Below, one piece after another: positions 63,401-64,000 of a DNA stretch of 64,000 bases. The notes beneath the pieces were generated by a model. That model did not search any database, was not told the DNA's origin, and saw nothing but the letters and a program-made list of their open reading frames with translations. Source of the stretch: Symbiodinium natans (lineage: Eukaryota > Sar > Dinophyceae > Suessiales > Symbiodiniaceae); NCBI GenBank assembly GCA_905221605.1, contig CAJNDS010002363.1, positions 248,001-312,000 of the forward strand, read 5' to 3'. Each line of letters opens with the position of its first letter. Within the stretch, counting starts at the first letter, position 1. A program made the translations under genes and the position numbers.

Positions 63401-63927
63401 CTAAACCCTAAACCCTAAGTGCAAGTTGGGGCCCAAGCTCATTCAGGTATGCGGAGAGCTGGGATGCGAGATCCCGAGCCTGGCTGTGAAGGAGGCCAGG
63501 GTTGTTCGTTTAGGGTTTAGCGTTGAGGGTTTAGGGTTTTGGGTTTAGGGCTTAAGATTGAGAGGGTGTAGGGTTTAAGGTGTAGGGTTGGCTTCTGCCA
63601 GCCATGCAACGGTGAGGATGCAGGGCGTGGTGGTAGGGTCTTGGCTACCTGCACATTCCTGCGCTGAGCTCCTCGAAAAGCCTTCTCTCGTCCAAAATGC
63701 ACTGCGAAATAGCACAAAGTACTCCCAGGGCTGCAAGGCGAGAAATTTGCAGTTGGGGTTGAGGGTTTAGGGTTCAGGGTTTCGGGAACCTCAAGCCCTA
63801 AACCCTAAACCTCTAGCCCTAAACCCTAAACCCATACCCCTAAACCTACAATCCCTCAAGCCCTGGAAGCACACTCAGGAGGGGACTGACTGCAGGTCAT
63901 GGCCGAAGGGCTTTTCAACAATCACAC
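60453..63927 (-). CDS. Glucose-6-phosphate 1-dehydrogenase (partial), seven exons
   Basis: First enzyme of the oxidative pentose phosphate pathway (glucose 6-phosphate + NADP to 6-phosphogluconolactone). Exons: 63887-63927 VIVEKPFGHDLQS; 63438-63479 ARDLASQLSAYLNE; 62966-63001 VYRIDHYLAKNM, holding the RIDHYL active-site signature; 62062-62118 VLNILALRFANRELGRLFH; 61225-61272 ADNVSIVRITFKEDIN; 60924-60951 VAGRAGYFDG; 60453-60469 YGIIR. This order is collinear with the middle of the enzyme. The N-terminal Rossmann part lies beyond 64000. The sequence expected after GIIR (DVMQNHL) was not found, so the 3' half is distant, divergent or missing. Exons are 17-57 bp; introns are 272-847 bp and filled with repeats; two donors are GC. 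The join between exons two and three is unresolved. It could be a pseudogene fragment. Confidence 0.85.
62438..62575. mobile_element. Single foldback element around an AT palindrome
   Basis: Ends GTTCTCTAAACTAGGGTC and GACCCTACTTTAGAGAAC are inverted; the centre (62492-62540) is a TATA/CATA palindrome. Lies in a G6PD intron. Confidence 0.55.
62740..62820 (-). CDS. Open island inside a G6PD intron
   Basis: The minus strand reads SIFGATLVAYNPILPKTSFV then PGHSLPG, running into the junction G|GTAAACCC, where a telomere heptamer would itself supply the GT donor. It is not part of the conserved G6PD core, since its flanking exons join without it. Function unknown. Confidence 0.35.
63305..63420. 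repeat. Interstitial telomere tract in a G6PD intron
   Basis: About 115 bp of CCCTAAA repeats; immediately left (63254-63290) is a run of CCCTCAG heptamers, a variant repeat. Confidence 0.9.
63653..63752 (-). CDS. Open island inside the first G6PD intron
   Basis: The minus strand reads QISRLAALGVLCAISQCILD then ERRLFEELSAGMCR, ending at a good donor (TGCAG followed by GTAGCC). It lies between the EKPFG and ARDLAS exons of G6PD, where no extra domain is expected because those two exons join directly in frame. It may be an alternative exon, a lineage-specific insertion, or a chance frame. Confidence 0.35.
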
Positions 63928-64000
63928 CTGTGGCTCCGCATTTGTAGGGTTTAGGGTTTAGGGTTTAGGGTTTAGGGTTTAGGGATGAGAAAACCTAAAC

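Larger units (their letters stand above)
1..64000. repeat. Dispersed TTTAGGG/CCCTAAA tracts, window-wide
   Basis: Other main tracts: 700-816, 3250-3312, 3645-3692, 4318-4405, 4690-4773, 5983-6070, 6520-6617, 7906-7970, 9618-9715, 16000-16085, 17773-17848, 19375-19460, 20745-20815, 22475-22550, 25490-25605, 25730-25792, 31692-31755, 32125-32180, 32480-32565, 34925-35008, 37840-37925, 40684-40750, 43618-43930, 47712-47800, 48400-48452, 54485-54568, 54998-55112, 57755-57815, 58035-58080, 58748-58792, 62870-62935, 63945-63988. Both orientations are mixed. The region 13170-15600 is nearly free of them. Confidence 0.95.

Overview
This is nuclear DNA from a eukaryote, most likely a dinoflagellate. 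Three observations support that. The window is saturated with short interstitial tracts of the TTTAGGG/CCCTAAA telomere heptamer in both orientations. Genes are split into very short exons (17-260 bp where resolved) with GT-AG, GC-AG and GA-AG introns, a splice-site mix known from dinoflagellates. All recognisable coding sequence lies on the minus strand, as in unidirectional dinoflagellate gene blocks. No rRNA, tRNA, CRISPR array, bacterial operon or autonomous transposon was recognised. The species cannot be named from sequence alone.

Two genes can be named. A short-chain dehydrogenase/reductase (minus, 10184-12108, nine exons, continuous 335-codon frame including the stop) has its cofactor, serine and YxxxK motifs. 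A glucose-6-phosphate dehydrogenase fragment (minus, seven exons between 63927 and 60453) enters from beyond the right edge. A third multi-exon gene (about 36242-40390, minus) encodes a long protein with a Ser/Pro-rich region and coiled coils. Many other exon-sized minus-strand open islands are listed with their best frame. Their grouping into genes is unresolved and most have no recognisable family. Long unspliced ORFs on the plus strand, and ORFs through microsatellites or telomere tracts, are treated as shadows.

The non-coding fraction is built from (1) telomere tracts, (2) at least ten families of short non-autonomous inverted-repeat elements of about 100-200 bp, labelled A-J here, several of which coincide exactly with introns (introner-like), (3) AT, CT and TTC microsatellites and poly-G/C runs, and (4) larger structures: an 812-bp near-perfect palindrome (52892-53703), a 21-bp tandem array (41795-42180) and a cluster of inverted tandem units (14640-15115).

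The most unusual observation is that telomere tracts sit inside coding exons as introns or intron cores, flanked by 16-18 bp direct repeats of the exon sequence (11296-11377, 16714-16830, 41250-41430). Telomere-repeat insertion with target duplication appears to have made introns here. In the dehydrogenase, six introns additionally begin with the same four bases as the exon that follows them, the signature expected of introner insertion with target-site duplication. Telomere tracts also interrupt introner elements, and elements are nested in each other, giving a layered insertion history.
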